DNA from: Microplitis mediator
Taxonomy: Eukaryota > Arthropoda > Insecta > Hymenoptera > Braconidae
Length of the DNA: 64,000 nucleotides
Assembly (NCBI RefSeq): GCF_029852145.1
Contig: NC_079976.1
Span: 19,432,617 to 19,496,616, forward strand
Reading direction: 5' to 3'
Shown: positions 21,862 to 35,037 of the stretch, one piece after another
Numbering within the stretch: the stretch's first letter is position 1
How the letters are laid out: the number at the start of each line of letters is the position of its first letter
Translations under genes and position numbers: made by a program
Notes under the pieces: generated by a model
What the model saw: the letters and a program-made list of their open reading frames with translations, nothing else
The model's database searches: none
Told to the model about the DNA's origin: nothing

Positions 21862-22640
21862 CCCGGGAAAAAATGTTTTTATAAAATTTTATAAAATAAT
21901 ATAAAATTTTATACAATTTTATAAAATCTTATATAATTCAATAAAATTTTATAAAGTAAAATCTGAGTAAGGAACGCAATAAATAAATGTAATTTTATAA
22001 AACTGTATGACATTTTATAAAATTGTGTAAAATATAATAAAATTTTATAAAGTTTTACACAATTGTATAAAATTATATAAAATTTTAGGGTGTGGTGCAT
22101 CCCTCCAGAGAATTTCTCTACATTATAAAATCTCTCAAAGTTTTTCCCTACACGAGTCAACTCTACAGATAAATTTTTACATCGTAACAACTCTACAAAC
22201 GATTATTTTCACATCGATCCATCTCTACCTGAGAATATCTCTCATATTAAAGATCTCTACAGAGTTCAACTCTACAGCGATTATTTTTACATACGGCTAA
22301 GTTCAAAGAGTAGAATTTTTGTTATGACATTTCATTAATAAAGTAGGTTATTTATATAAAAGAAATAATGAATGAAATTAAAATATAATTATTAATATGC
22401 AGAGTGATTGCAACTTCGAGAACTTTTTAAAGATTTGTATAAATGACTAATTAGTAATTTTCAATTCAAACTGTTTTTTGTGTTTTCATAACTTATGAAT
22501 TTAATTAATTGTTGAGTTTTCTTAATAAATAAATGATGTTTTGATTTAAAAATAAATTATATATATTGAATTAAAAAAATTTATTATTTTATTACTAATT
22601 AATTATTAAAAAAAATTATTATATAAAAAAAGTGTCGGAA

Positions 22641-22686
<46 letters not shown>

Positions 22687-22985
22687 TGGTGATTATTAGA
22701 ATTAATATTATTATTTTTAATATAAATAAATTTATGGTATTCATCCCATAATATTATGGTAATTGTTGCTATAACTTATGGGAATAATTCCTATAATACA
22801 CAGGGTTCATTCCGATATATTATAAGAATGATTCCATAGTACTAATGTTAAGGGTAGCATTACTATAATTATAGAAACTGCTCCTATAAATTATGGACGT
22901 AGTTCCTATAACGTTATAAGAAAAAATTTTATAAAATTATGGGAACCGTACCCGTAATTTTTTTTCCTTACCCAGTAAATTATGA
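21862..22985. repeat. AT-rich motif-array DNA (TATAAAATTTTATA and CCTATAAT words)
   Basis: Starts with CCCGGGAAAAAATG, the tip of the CCCGGG element family. 21880-22085 is an array of TATAAAATTTTATA variants. 22110-22270 repeats CTCTACA..GAxxATTTTTACAT words. 22648-22682 is (AT)n. 22735-22975 repeats ATTCCTATAA/TTATAGGAAT words. No coding sequence. Probably several overlapping motif-array elements whose borders I cannot place. Confidence 0.6.
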
Positions 22986-24253
22986 GCCCGGGAAAAAAAG
23001 TTCTTATATGATCAAATATAAATCATATAAAAGTGACTCATATAAAATCATATAAAGTTTTATAATGAAATTGGTCCTATAAAAACTTACATGACTTTAT
23101 AAAATCTTATATTATCATATAAAGTTACATATACCCAGTAAAAAATGATTTTACCTAATCATATATACAATAACATATATATGATTAGATCTCAAAATTG
23201 GCAGGATCTGATGATATATAATTATATATAATCATGCATGAAAAAAAAAAAAAAAATCACCTATCGGTTAATTGCTATTTTGCCAAATGGTCACCCATTC
23301 AACTAATGTTCTGCCTCAATGCTGCTCAACTTTGATGATCGCTTGATTGCCGTCTGCTTCTCTAGTCTACTTTACCCTTATAAGTATTCAACAAGATATA
23401 GCATTACTTAAATCAAATGATGAAATTGATTCATCCTACATAAATAATACACCAAATATGATCAAATTTTATCACATTTGTGTTTTATATCAAATTAAAG
23501 TTTCTTTAAGATAACCTGCTTATAAGACCATAGAAATTTATATATAAGAATCATAAAACTATATAAACTTTTATATAATCATATATGATTTTATATAACC
23601 GTATTAAACTCTTTTTTAATCATACAAATTTATTTATAACTTCACATAAAATCACATAAATTTGTATTAATTATCTGAATTCTTAGAAGAATTTAATAAG
23701 GTCATATAAGATTTCATATGATCATATATGATCATACATGATTTTGTATAACCATATAAAACGTGCTCTTGTAAATTCATAATGTTATATATAACCTTAT
23801 ATGAAGTTACATCGAATTTCATAAAAATTTTATAAGATTATACGAATTATTATAAGAATTTTATAAGATCATATGAGTTCTTATATAATCATATATGACT
23901 GCATATAATTTATAACATTTTATCTGGTAATGTCATAAACTCATATATAACTTTATAAAAAATCATATCAACTATTGTAAGATCCTTATAAAATAATAGA
24001 AATTCATATAAGAATTTTTTAAGATCGCATGAGCTTTTATATGATCATATATGATTATATATAAGGATATAAAACTTCACCTGGTATTGTTATAAAGTTA
24101 TATATAACTTTGAATAAAATCACATCAAATGTTATAAAATTCTTAGAAGATCATATGAATCCTTATAAGAAATTTATGAGATTATGTGAGCTTTCATATA
24201 ATCATATAAACATATATGTTTCTATATGATTCTACAAGAACTTTTTCCCGGGC
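22986..24253. mobile_element. TIR element with CCCGGG tips and TATATGATCATATA motif array
   Basis: The left tip is GCCCGGGAAAAAAAGTTCTT and the right tip, reversed, matches it (AAGAACTTTTTCCCGGGC at 24236-24253). Between them are dozens of variants of TTATATGATCATATATGA and CTTATAAGA, so both strands can pair almost anywhere. Non-coding. Related tips occur at 21862, 24593, 34998 and 37032. Confidence 0.7.
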
Positions 24254-24598
24254 TTATATAAAATCACATCAACTTTTATAAAATCCTTATAAAACTATAT
24301 AAGTTCTTATAAGCTTTTTATAAGATCATATGAACTTTTATATGATCATATATAATTATATATAAGCATATGAAACTTTAACTAGTAACTTTATAACGTT
24401 ATATATAACTTCATATAAAATCATATCAATTTTTATATAGTTCTCACAAGATTATATTAATTCTTATAAGAACTTTATAAGATCACATAAGCTTTTATGT
24501 AATCATATATAATTTTTATATATTTCTTATATGATCATATATAAATTGTATATAATTATATATGTTTATATGATCATATAAAATTTTTTTTTCCCGGG
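24254..24598. mobile_element. Partial second copy of the CCCGGG motif-array element
   Basis: Continues the same TATATGATCATATA motif array and ends in a right tip TTTTTTTTTCCCGGG at 24598, with no separate left tip. It is either a truncated copy or an outer copy into which the preceding one inserted. Confidence 0.55.
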
Positions 24599-24600
24599 AA

Positions 24601-26089
24601 CCTAGGAAAATTTTTTTTTCGATAAGATGAATGCGTTGGTCTTTTTTAGCATTAAGTTTTTGACAAAAAAATTCATTGAGTCAAATGTCAATTGTCGATA
24701 GTTGAGTTTCTATGGATCTTTAAAATTTAAATTTTCTAAAATTTCGCGTTTTCTGCATTTTGCAGCTAAGCTATTGGAAATAGAACAAAAAGTTAAATTA
24801 CGATTTTGTAGTTCATTCAATGCCCTATCAAAAAGTCCTAATTGAATTTTTCATATTATTAACGATAACAAAGTTACAGTCTCAAATAATTTCCTTTCTC
24901 TAATTTTTCGCTTTCATCAATTCAACTATTAATGATAGAACAAAAAATATTGTACAAATTTTTTAGCGTATCAAATTTGCAATAAAGTTGTATAGGTGAA
25001 AGTTACAGATCCCGCTAGTTCTTATTCTTATGATTTTTCAACTATGTTATGTAATATATCAATGATAGACATCAAATTTGAATAACAAATATAAAGTATC
25101 CAGGTGAAAATATTTGGCCGAAATTACGCCAAAATTCTAAAATTTTATTGAATGAGGTCGAAAGTTGACCGAAAACACGCCAAAATTTTTTAACGTTATT
25201 AAATAGGTGGACAATCGGTCGCACACAGTCCGAAAAATTTGTATTCTTCTCAATGAGGCCGAAAATTGGCCAATATTTGGCCGACAACTGAATTGACCTG
25301 TTTTCAGCCATTTTTCGGCCAGAATATATATTTTTTCTTCAATAAAATTATGGCGAGTAAAAATCGTTGGCCGAAAACAGGCCTAAATTTCGCCGACAGT
25401 TGAATCGGCTTAGAAAAAAATATATTCTGGCCGAAATTAGATCAAAAAAAGGCCGATTCAGTTGTCGGCCAATTTTTGGCCTCTTTAAAAAGAATAAAAA
25501 TTTCTCTTTGAATAAAATTTTAGAATTTTGGCGTAATTTCGGCCAATTTACGCTGTTTTGGCTTTTTTTCGGCCAAATATTTTTACCTGGATACTTTATA
25601 TTTGTTATTCAAATTTGATGTCGATCATTAATATATTACATAACATAGTTGAAAAATCATAAAAATAAGAACTAGCGGGATCTGTAACTTTCACCTATAC
25701 AACTTTGTTGCAAATTTGATACGCTAAAAAATTTGTACAAAATTTTTGTTCTATCATTAATAGTTGAATTGATAAAAGCGAAAAATTAGAGCAAGGAAAT
25801 TTTTTGAGACTGTTACTTTGTTATCGTTAATAATATGAAAAATTCAATTAGGACTTTTTGATAGGGCATTAAATGGACTACAAAATCGTAATTTAACTTT
25901 TTGTTCTATCTCCACTAGCTTAGCTGCAAAGTGCATAAAACGCGAAATTTTAGAAAATTTAAATTTTAAAGATTCGTAGAAACTCAAATATCGACAATTG
26001 ACGTTTGACTCAATAAAATTTTTTGTCAAAAACTCAATGCTAAAAAAGACCTATGCATTCATTTTATCGAAAAAAAATATTTTTCCTAG
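24601..26089. mobile_element. 1.49-kb foldback with a GGCCGAAA-rich centre
   Basis: Left arm 24601-25120 and right arm about 25570-26089 are reverse complements from CCTAGGAAAAAT inward (AGTCCTAATTGAATTTTTCAT, AGATCCCGCTAGTTCTTAT and TAACAAATATAAAGTATCCA recur inverted). The centre (about 25110-25580) is an array of GGCCGAAAAT/ATTTTCGGCC words such as GGCCGAAAATTGGCC. Non-coding. The 79- and 83-codon ORFs within it are mirror images and not genes. Confidence 0.82.
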
Positions 26090-26099
26090 ATTGCAGGAG

Positions 26100-26283
26100 A
26101 AAATAATGTTAAAAATCTTTATCCCATGTTATTTAAATGAGAAATCTTAAAGTTCCATGGAGGACCTTTGAAAATTGAAATTAAAAGCTGTCCTTTGGAC
26201 AGAAATTTCATTTGGATATATCCAATGATATTTTGGGGTGAGAGTAAAAAAAAAAATATCGATTTTATTTGGCACACCCTAAT
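26100..26283 (-). repeat. TTAGGGTG repeat, copy 1
   Basis: On the minus strand it starts TTAGGGTGTGCCAAATAAAA and ends with TTTAAATAACATGGGATAAAG. The same start and end occur at 35038-35215 (TTAGGGTGGGCCAAAAAAA ... TTTAAATAACATGGG). Other related starts are at 26996 and 46614. Confidence 0.65.
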
Positions 26284-26290
26284 ACATATA

Positions 26291-26986
26291 TGTCGGAAAG
26301 TCATTACAAGCTTGGGTGTTATCCCGAATATTGGTCTCAATATTAATATCTCTCATTTTATTTAAAATGTAAACAAATAATAATTATGCAACACAGTGAT
26401 TTAATATTGAAAGTATTGTTCGCAAATAATGATAGTTAGACAAGTAATATAATGAAGATAGTGTCGCACAAATATCAAAAACAGTCAATACTAATTAATT
26501 CAATAATTAATTACACAGGAAATGATAATAATTGTAACACACGACAGTTCAATAATATTCAAATAAAACCTGATCGAATAATTAACAAATACTACGGCTA
26601 ACTAGGCTTGAGAACGAATCCACGGTCGATAGGACAACTTGTACTCGCACAACGAATGCTCAATCAGAACTAGCTGACTCAACTAGTACTAAGCTCTGTA
26701 CTTTTCGTTAAAAAAGCTTTTTTTCAAAATATTCAAAGGACAACCATCTCATGAACTCACTATCTAGTCCTCTGTGTCTCACTTTACCCATCCTGTGACC
26801 GTGGCTACGTTTGATGAACAGATGTCACAGCAAGCTTAAGTCTCCCGCAATAAACATAATCTGCTTAAGTTGTAAACAACTAGAACTTGAATTTTATTAT
26901 TTAACTGTTACTATAGTAACCAGTCTTGACGGTTGGGAATTTCCCGTCCCATTGGAAAACCCTATTCTATTCCTTCATCTCCGACA
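26291..26986. mobile_element. Putative solo LTR 1 (TG...CA ends, TATA duplication)
   Basis: Begins TGTCGGAAAG and ends TCTCCGACA, with short inverted TGTCGGA/TCCGACA ends and TATA on both sides. A diverged relative with the same ends and flanks is at 44486-45218. They share GAGAACGAATCCACGGTC and ACCGTGGCTACGTTTGATGA words internally. TG...CA ends, a 4-bp duplication and lack of coding sequence fit a solo LTR of a Ty3/gypsy-type element; several insect families prefer TATA targets. A TIR element with TA-rich target choice is the alternative. Confidence 0.6.
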
Positions 26987-26995
26987 TATATATAT

Positions 26996-27291
26996 TAGGG
27001 TGCTTCAAAAAAAAACTTTTTTTTTTTTTTTATCTTACCCCCTAAAACGTTAGAGGTTGCCAAGAAAAAAATCCTCCCCAAAGATGGGCTCTCTAGCTCA
27101 ACTCTAAGAGGTCGCTGTTTTAATTTTAATTTCCCATCTTTACATTAACATGTAAAAATTTATTTTTTCATTCAAAGTGTAGTGACTCGTACGCTGCTCA
27201 ATATTTTTCAAATTTATACATAGACCTTTAAAGCTGAGTCCTCAAGCTTTCCAAAACCCTATGACGTCATAATTACCATTATTCAAATGAA
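26996..27291 (+). repeat. TTAGGGTG repeat, related copy 2
   Basis: Starts TTAGGGTGCTTCAAAAAAAA directly after the putative solo LTR. It continues with TTACCCCCTAAAACG and a stretch ending at the foldback start. No ORF. Similarity to the other TTAGGGTG copies is limited to the first part. Confidence 0.45.
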
Positions 27292-28640
27292 CCGAATTGA
27301 TTATCCTTTAGGTATGTTATGTTAGTATCTTTCATGAAGATGCTCACCAATTTTTAGATAAAAATATTGATTTTACACCAGATATAAAAAAAAACGAAAA
27401 ATTGTAAAAATTTTTTTTCTCGAGAACTACTTGATCGACATCGTCTGTCCAGTGCGAGATTTTTCTTTGAGTTGCACTCAAATTATAGACAAAAAATTAA
27501 AATTTTCCTACCAAGAAGCAGAAAAAAAAAAATTTTGAAATTTTGAAATTTTTTTTTTTCTCATTTTTGAAATAATACCCCTCCCATTTTTTTTCTATAA
27601 ATTTTAATCATCTCAATCTATATTAAAAAATTTTTTGCGAATTTTAATAAATGGTAGATCATCATCAAATATTTCTCTATTTTGGAAAATTTCAGATAAT
27701 TATTTTACTTTGTCTTCAGTTAAAATTTTTTGTTTCTTGCCAGATAATTTATTTAAAAATTTAAAGCACCCAACACATTATTGAAATGAAAATCATGTAC
27801 AAAGATTAGAATAATGCTCAATAATTGAACAATAAAAACCAACGCGAAATTCGTAAGTCACTTGATATAAAAATATTGATGGTAACTTTGTCCAAACTCA
27901 TAGCTTAATTTATATTTTTTAGTTTCTAATTAAAAAATTATGAATTACTATTTATTTAAACTGATAAGTCGATGGTAAAGAATGTAAAGTAATAGTAAAA
28001 AAGTTTTAATATAAAAAAAAACATTAATTAATTATAGAATTATACAAGTCACGACGAATGCTGCTATATTTATAATAATATATTTCGAATAATATAAATA
28101 AAGATAACACTGTAGTTAGTAAATTATATTTCAAATTCAGCAGCCTTGACCATCTAGCGCCACTAGTGGTAAAGTCTAATAACTTTCAAATTGAGTTTTA
28201 AGCGCTCGATTTGAATATTAAAACAAATTATTATATTCATTTTAATTTCATATATTATTTTGATGATGATCTACCATTTATTAAAATTCGCAAAAATGTT
28301 TTTAATATAGATTGAGATAAGTAGAATTTATAGAAAAAAAATGGGAGGGGTATTATTTCAAAAATGAAAAAAAAAAAGTTCTTGAAAATTTCAAAATTTT
28401 TTTTTTCTGCTTTTTCTTGGTAGGAAAATTTTTAATTATTGTCTGTAATTTGAGTGCAACTCAAAGAAAAATCTCGCACTGGACAGACGATGTCGGTCAA
28501 GTAGTTCTCGAGAAAAATTTTTTTTACGATTTTTCGTTTTTTTTTTATATCTGGTGTAAAAATCAATATTTTTATCCAAAAATTGGTGAGCAGTTTCATG
28601 AAAGATACTTACATAACATACCTAAAGGATAATCAATTCG
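27292..28640. mobile_element. 1.35-kb foldback
   Basis: Arms 27292-27700 and 28255-28640 are reverse complements, from CCGAATTGATTATCCTTTAGG inward, including CTCGAGAACTACTTGA, CATCGTCTGTCCAGTGCGAG and TGGTAGATCATCATCAAA. The loop (about 27700-28255) is AT-rich and unique, with one GC-richer patch at 28140-28175 (CTTGACCATCTAGCGCCACTAG). No coding sequence or clear target duplication is visible. Confidence 0.82.
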
Positions 28641-28754
28641 GAGCGGGGGCACTTTTCATATGCTAATCGTGCTACGCCCTTTATAAAAAAAAAAAAATTT
28701 GTGGTTAATTTTTTTTCAATTTAAAGGTAAACTTTTACGGAAAAATCTGTCTAT

Positions 28755-29218
28755 CGGTTGACCCTGCGGGCCAGCCCTAAAGCTTCCTGCTGTTTTCGAG
28801 CTCCTTGAGCTCAAAGAGCTAGAAAACATTGTTGTAGATACATTTCCGAGCTCTTCGAGTTCGAAAATACTTTTATATACCATTGTTTTCGATAAAACAG
28901 TTTTTTAGCATTTCTTTCTTCTCTGATATCTCTCGAGCGAATTATCCGATTGAGATGGCTAAGGCGGCAATCGACGCGTTTTATTGAGTTCTAGAGCTGA
29001 TTAGATTTTGAAGTTGATCGTATAAGCCGTTTCTGAGAAATCAATAAAAAACTAAAAAAAAAAAAATTTTTTTTTTCGTAATTCGCCAACATTTTCGAGT
29101 CTACTCGATCAAATGATCTGAAATTTTCAGAAAAGTTGATGGCCAATAAGCTCTTTCGATTGCCGCCTCAACCATCCAAATCGGTTCATTAGTTAAAAAG
29201 TTATAGACCGGTCACACA

Positions 29219-29298
<80 letters not shown>

Positions 29299-29640
29299 TA
29301 CATACAGACACTTGGACACCATTCTGAAAATAGTCAGAATAGCTTCCAAGGATCTCAAAACGTCGACATCTGGTGTAGTTTCGATTTTCGCAAATTGGGG
29401 TGAAAACAAGAACTTCCCAATTTTTCGAAAATCGTCGATTTTCTTAGCGGGAGGTTGAAAAAATAGAAAAAAATTTCTTTTGTATCTTTCTTAATTGTCT
29501 CATAGTCTATTTGAACATATTTTTCAAAATTTCCATTAAAATTGACGGCTAACACACGCACACACACATATACGGATATCATCTGAAAATTAGTCAGAAT
29601 AGCTTCCATAGACCGTGAAACGCCCACAGCTGTTAAAATT
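28755..29640 (+). repeat. (CA)n-bearing repeat family, copy 1
   Basis: In order: CCTGCGGGCCAGCCCTAAAGC, GAGCTC palindromes (TTTTCGAGCTCCTTGAGCTC), ATCTCTCGAGCGAATTATCCG, GGCGGCAATCGACGCG, AACCATCCAAATCGGTTCAT, (CA)n at 29213-29294, GAAAATAGTCAGAATAGCTT and TCGAAAATCGTCGATTTTCTTAGCGGGAGG. A second partial unit with (AC)n follows to 29640. The same blocks occur in reverse order and orientation at 54123-57118. Non-coding; class unknown. Confidence 0.75.
29213..29294. repeat. (CA)n microsatellite
   Basis: About 40 CA units with one CATACA interruption near each end. It sits at a fixed place inside the repeat family that also carries (TG)n at 54245. Confidence 0.95.
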
Positions 29641-30961
29641 CTGGTTTTTGAATACTGAATTGTAAACGATAACTGTTCTCGTTTCCGTAAATTTTCAAAT
29701 TTCTTAGAAGGAAATGAATGCCTCGAAATTTTTATTTTTCAAGTAACAAATTATTTTAGCATATAGCTGTCAGCCCTATTAGTATTATATATTCAGAGTT
29801 AAGTAACTAAATTTCATGAGTCAATAAAGAAATTCCTTTAGTTCAACTCAAGTGTCATAACTAGATGACTTCTATGCTGTAAATGATCAATTAATGTTAC
29901 AAAATGTAATAAATTATTTCAAAACACGCAAACGGTTTTTTTACTTTTATTTCCAGATTGACCCAAAATAATTAGATGCCTCAATATTCCTAGCTCAAAT
30001 TTTCCATCAAAACTTGTAAACTATCAATATTTGATTGATTACGTTTACCTTATTAAAAGTTCATTATATTTTAGTTAAAATAATGGTATTGATTAAATCA
30101 TATTTTCCGTGAAAAAAATTTGAAACTATATCACATAGAACTTAAATTTTTCGTCTATGATTAATTTATAACATTCACTTATTACTGTGTTACTTCGTAT
30201 ATCTATCTATTTAAACATCAGTATAAAAATGTAATCCATGACGAACATGCAAATTGTGAAAAAATGAAACAAAGAATAAAAAGCAAATTATAGTTAATGT
30301 ACGGGTGAACTCAAAAGAAAAGAAAAGAGGAACACACAAGCTTGAGGGTCCAATTTAGACCTACCACCGTGTTCTGTGAGGTACGTAATTACCAGCTGAG
30401 ACCGCACTGAGAGAGGCGTCAAAATTACTCCCATCTACCTTACTGTAGACTAATACCAAAATTGATATTTCATTTCGCTCAACGTCATATTTAATGGTTT
30501 TAGTTTTTTTTTTTTTAAATTATAAATCAATAATGACAATTTGCCATGATTAGGTTATGAATGCATTAAATTCTATGAATAATTTGGTAATTTAATTGAC
30601 AGCACACGACAGTGCTATTTTAATAATCAAAAATAAGATTGGAGAGATTCGCAATATCTTAATGTTCTATGTGTGTAAATGAAGCATTTTGTTCCAAATC
30701 GGTAACACCATAACTGGATTATTTCAAGTTCGTTTATTATATTTTATTGTTAATTAAATAATGAAAAGAAGATGAAAAATAATCTTACGGGGAATTCTTA
30801 GTCTTAAATTGGATTTTCCTGGATTATTACACTCATAGAAATTATCACAAATGACAATTTTAACAACCGCTTGTTTAAAATTTAAAAAAAGTGAAATCCG
30901 GCCATACCTGGAAAGGAAAAATACCTTTTTTATTTTAATCAATTTAGAAATTTGATTTTCA
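29641..30961. other. Gene-free AT-rich DNA
   Basis: No coding frame, inverted repeat or tandem array is evident. One GC-richer patch lies at 30345-30450 (CCACCGTGTTCTGTGAGGTACG). This may be unmasked intergenic or intronic host DNA. Confidence 0.55.
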
Positions 30962-31260
30962 GGTACACAGTTAAAAAGGATTCGTCAAAATTGACACTTG
31001 CCGTGTGGAAAACGATCGATTGACACTTATTTATGTTATTTTACCATACGTCGTTTGTGTAGAAAATGTGACACTCGTGTATGTTAAAAGTAGGAATTGA
31101 TGAAAGTAACGCGTTATGAGTGTTAAAATCCTCGAAAACGTAACCTTCACCTTTGAGACACTCATATGTTATTTGCAACACTTGAAGAGTGTTGAATTTG
31201 ACATACGCTTTTGTGTTACTTGGACACTTCTCAAAAGCATTTTTTACATTATTTAATGTA
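30962..31260. repeat. Motif-array DNA rich in TGACACT/AGTGTTA words
   Basis: Repeated GACACTT, GTGACACTC, GAGTGTTAAAAT, CACTTGAAGAGTGTTG and GTGTTACTTGG words in both orientations. It resembles the ACACTT/AGTGTT arrays at the ends of the family A elements but is a separate sequence. Non-coding. Confidence 0.5.
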
Positions 31261-31309
31261 AAGTTAAAATCAATGAAACAACTGTTGATAAATGTTTCTT
31301 CAGCAGAAT

Positions 31310-31603
31310 AATATTAATAATCACGATAATAATAATAATAATAATATTTATTTCATTAGCTTTCGCTATTTTATATCTTTTTACAATTTCTACTATTATT
31401 TAACATCAACTTATGTTCATCTTACAATGTTTTTAATATATTGTTTTAGGAGTCTTTTATAAATATTTAGTCTTGATTCATTCTTAATTTCTACAGGTAA
31501 CTCGTTTTACCACGAAAAACCTTTAGTAGTTATTGACTTTTCACCCGTCATTGTTTTTGTTTTTTCAATATTTATTAAGGATTTGTGTCTTGTATTATAT
31601 GTA
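31310..31603 (-). pseudogene. LINE-4 remnant: 3' end of the RT protein
   Basis: The minus strand reads YNTRHKSLIN ... KGFSW, one stop, then NELPVEIKNESRLNIYKRLL and stops at 31417-31419. This is the C-terminal signature of many LINE reverse-transcriptase proteins (YNTR..., WNxLPxxIK). An (AAT)n stretch at 31322-31345 looks like its 3' tail. The reading continues upstream through the 18 bp between the two family A elements (34235-34252), giving NEEKHT directly before YNTRHKS once A1 and one TA are removed. This shows A1 inserted into this LINE. Beyond A2 the continuation is doubtful. Confidence 0.72.
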
Positions 31604-34234
31604 CACTGCAAATCCAAGTGTTTAACTTAGTGTGTTAAAATAAAACACGTTAGTGTTTTCTGCAACTTAAGCGCTTAGAAGTAAAACGGTATAAACGTTT
31701 AAACAATCGCATAAATCATTACAAGTGTTTTAAAGGTTCGCGTAACACACTTAGGTGTTTAATCCGAAAACGTTTTATCCGTTTAAAGAAAAAAACACTT
31801 CTATGTGTTTTATTATAAAGCGCTTACTGTTACATTAAACGTTTAAAAAAACATCGAGTGTTTTAAATTAAAACAGATATACCGGAATTAAACACTTTTT
31901 CAGAAAAAACGTTTAATCTAAAAAACATGTATATTATAAAACGTTTAAATTTCTTAAACAGTTTAAAAAAATTCTATCAATTTTGTCAATCGACAAATGA
32001 TACAAATAACAATTTCAAAATATAAAAGTGTAATAATTTTCAAATATATTTATGCATTACGATATAGATGTATCAAAACGTATTTTTTTGTATTAAAAAT
32101 AAAATTTTACAAATGATTGAACTCGGTTCATATCATCCAATGAATTCTAAACGATCTTAATTTATTATTAAAATAAATGTTAAATTTTTAATTTTAAACG
32201 ACGATAGAGATATTCTTGAACTAATACATTTTTTATATCTTCAAAGTTAACATGGGAAAAAAATTTTATTTTTTTTTTTTTTTCTAGCTCGGCATTCGCA
32301 CGTCATATGAATAAGTCCATAGCATATTATTGTAGAGAATTTAACGCTCTACAAAAAAGGTCTTTTATCATTTTTTGATAAATCCATCCATTCGAAAATT
32401 ATCGGAGCTGGAAGTCAAATCTATAATAAATTTTCAGATCTTTTTACTTTTCCAGCAAAACTATCAGACTTATCAAAAAATGTTATAGGATCTTTTTTAT
32501 AGACAATTTTATTTCCTACAAATTAGTTTAAATAAAGTTCATTCGAATTCTGCATTGTTTTCTAGTTATTTTCATTTTAATCTTAGGCCATACATTACTA
32601 AATGTACTATCATATATGTTAATGTATGATCCGCATCTTTACGATGCGCGCGCACAGGGTTTACACAAAAACTAAATGTTGAAGTTGCTACATACACAAC
32701 ACGTGTTTTAAAAGTGCGAATTGTATATGTGCTTAATAATTATATTCAGTATACTGAATCACTATAGTGATTTAAATTGAACATTTTGATAAATATTATT
32801 TACTACTTATTTGTAAATATTAGTGAAGAAAATTGTGCTTATATACTTTTTCAAGTGTTCCAACATAATTAAGGTTAACTATCCGTATGTATTATTTATT
32901 GATATAAATTATTATAGTATTATTTAATCTAATTTCTACTAAATATTATTAAATTATTAATTTAAAATATTTATTATTGATTATTTAATATTTGAAAAAT
33001 AAATATAAAAATTATAAAAATATATTCAAATATACGTAAGATATAACCTGTAAAAAACGTAACGTTGTACAATTAAGGAAAAATAAATAAATATTTTAAA
33101 AATAAATCAATGAATTTAACACAAAATTTGTGATAAAAATTACAATCGAATATCAAATTAAAATAATAAATATTTAAAATTAATAATCTAATAATATTTT
33201 GTATAAAGTACATATATAATATATATTGACTATTCTCCAAATTTAATATTTTTTATAAATAATTAAATATTAAATAATAATGAAAATTAAATATTTAATT
33301 AAATTATTAATTTTTAATATTAATTTCTCTACAATAAAATTTGCTCATCAACCTAAGATTCTGTTATTGTAGATTTTATGACTATTAATGGTACTATTCA
33401 ATCTCTATTCCAGTTCTTAAGATGGATAAAACAAATGCGGAAATTTGTAAGGACTGTCACAATTGGAAGATGCTATGGCAGTAATATGGACATAATTTAA
33501 AAATAACATTCGAACAATATTATAAAATTTATGTTACACTTAATGGAAGAAAATGAATATTTATTTATTTAATTTTTCAAATTTTAACTAATTTTTATTA
33601 AATGTGTTGACAATCTTTTTCTAGTTCTTTTATTATATTATTGTAATTAATTATTTGTATTATACTGTATATTTTCAGATTCTGAATGATTTTTATAACT
33701 CAATAAATAACCAGTTATTTTAAAGTTACTTCTATGGTTTCTAATTTTTTTCAAGTGTAAACATTTTTTAGAGCTTTTTTTTTTGGACAAAAATACAAAT
33801 ATATTTTTAATTTATACTAAATTCCATTTCTTCTTTTATGCTGAATGTGTGATGCAATAATTATCTGAATCTTCTGATGATAAGAATATTATTCCAGGAT
33901 ATGACAACAATCAATAACGACTTTTATTCAAAGGCAACTATTATTTTTAATATTAGAAATATTATTATAAAAATTCAATTGATTGTACTTCAATCGAAAA
34001 ATTATTATTTTTATTTTAAAAATATTTATATTATTAATTAATGACACTAAACACTTAAAGTGTGTATTAATGCCTAAACACTTTAAGTGCCTTATTATCT
34101 AAAACACTTTATGTGTGTTAAAATTAAACGTTTAAAGTGTTTACTACACTTTAAACACTAAAAAGTGTTTAGTAAGTGACTACAAGTATTTAAACGCTTA
34201 AAGTGTTTAAAAAAAAACACTTGGATTTGCAGTG
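31604..34234. mobile_element. Family A element, copy A1 (TA-flanked, 2.63 kb)
   Basis: Tips CACTGCAAATCCAAGTGTTT and AAACACTTGGATTTGCAGTG are perfect inverted repeats flanked by TA (31602-31603 and 34235-34236). Both ends carry arrays of ACACTT/AGTGTTTAAACG words (to about 31960 and from about 34040). The core (32000-34000) is AT-rich, with a few GC-richer landmarks such as GATGCGCGCGCACAGGG. Relative to A2, about 290 bp are deleted at 32256, between AAGTTAA and CATGGG. TA flanks and CACT...AGTG tips fit a Tc1/mariner-like non-autonomous element. Confidence 0.88.
33422..33484 (+). other. Conserved 20-codon micro-ORF in A1
   Basis: ATG to TAA encoding MDKTNAEICKDCHNWKMLWQ. It is preceded by TTCCAG, which could be a splice acceptor. 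The same ORF occurs in A2 at 43323-43385 with one amino-acid change (Ile to Thr). Its sequence stands out from the AT-rich core. It may be a leftover exon; no function is claimed. Confidence 0.35.
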
Positions 34235-35037
34235 TATGTTTCTCTTCATTCACACTGCAAATCGAAGTGTTTAACTCAGTGTGTTAAAATAATACTCGTT
34301 AGTGTTTTCTGCAACTTAAGCGCTTAGAAGTAAAACGGTATAAACGTTTAAACAATCGCATAAATCATTACAAGTGTTTTAAAGGTTCGCGTAACACACT
34401 TAAGTGTTTAATCCGAAAACGTTTTATCCGTTTAAAGAAAAAAACACTTCTACCTGTTTTATTATAAAGCGCTTACTGTTACATTAAACGTTTAAAAAAA
34501 CATCGAGTGTTTTTAATTAAAACAGATATTCCGGAATTAAACACTTTTTCAGAAAGAACGTTTAATCGAAAAAAACATGTATATTATAAAACGCTTCAAT
34601 TTCTTAAACAGTTTAAAAAAATTCTATCAATTTTGTCAATCGACCAATGATGCAAATAACGATTTCAAAATATAAAAGTGTAATAATTTTCAAATATATT
34701 TATGCATTACGATATAGATGTATCAAAACGTATTTTTTTGTATTAAAAATAAAATTTTACAAATGGTTGAACTCGGTTCATATCATCCAATGAATTCTAA
34801 ACGATCATAATTTTTTATTGAAATAAATGGTAGATTTTTAATTTTAAACGACGATAGAGATATTCTTGAACTGATACATTCTTTATATCTTCAAAGTTAA
34901 GTTTCTGTGTATCAGCGAATTTTCTCTGATGACATTCTTTCTGTAATTAATGAGGAATAGTACTTTAAAATAAACATATGATGAATCGGAAAAAATAGCC
35001 CGGGAAAAAATGCTTAGATATGATCATATCTGTTCAT

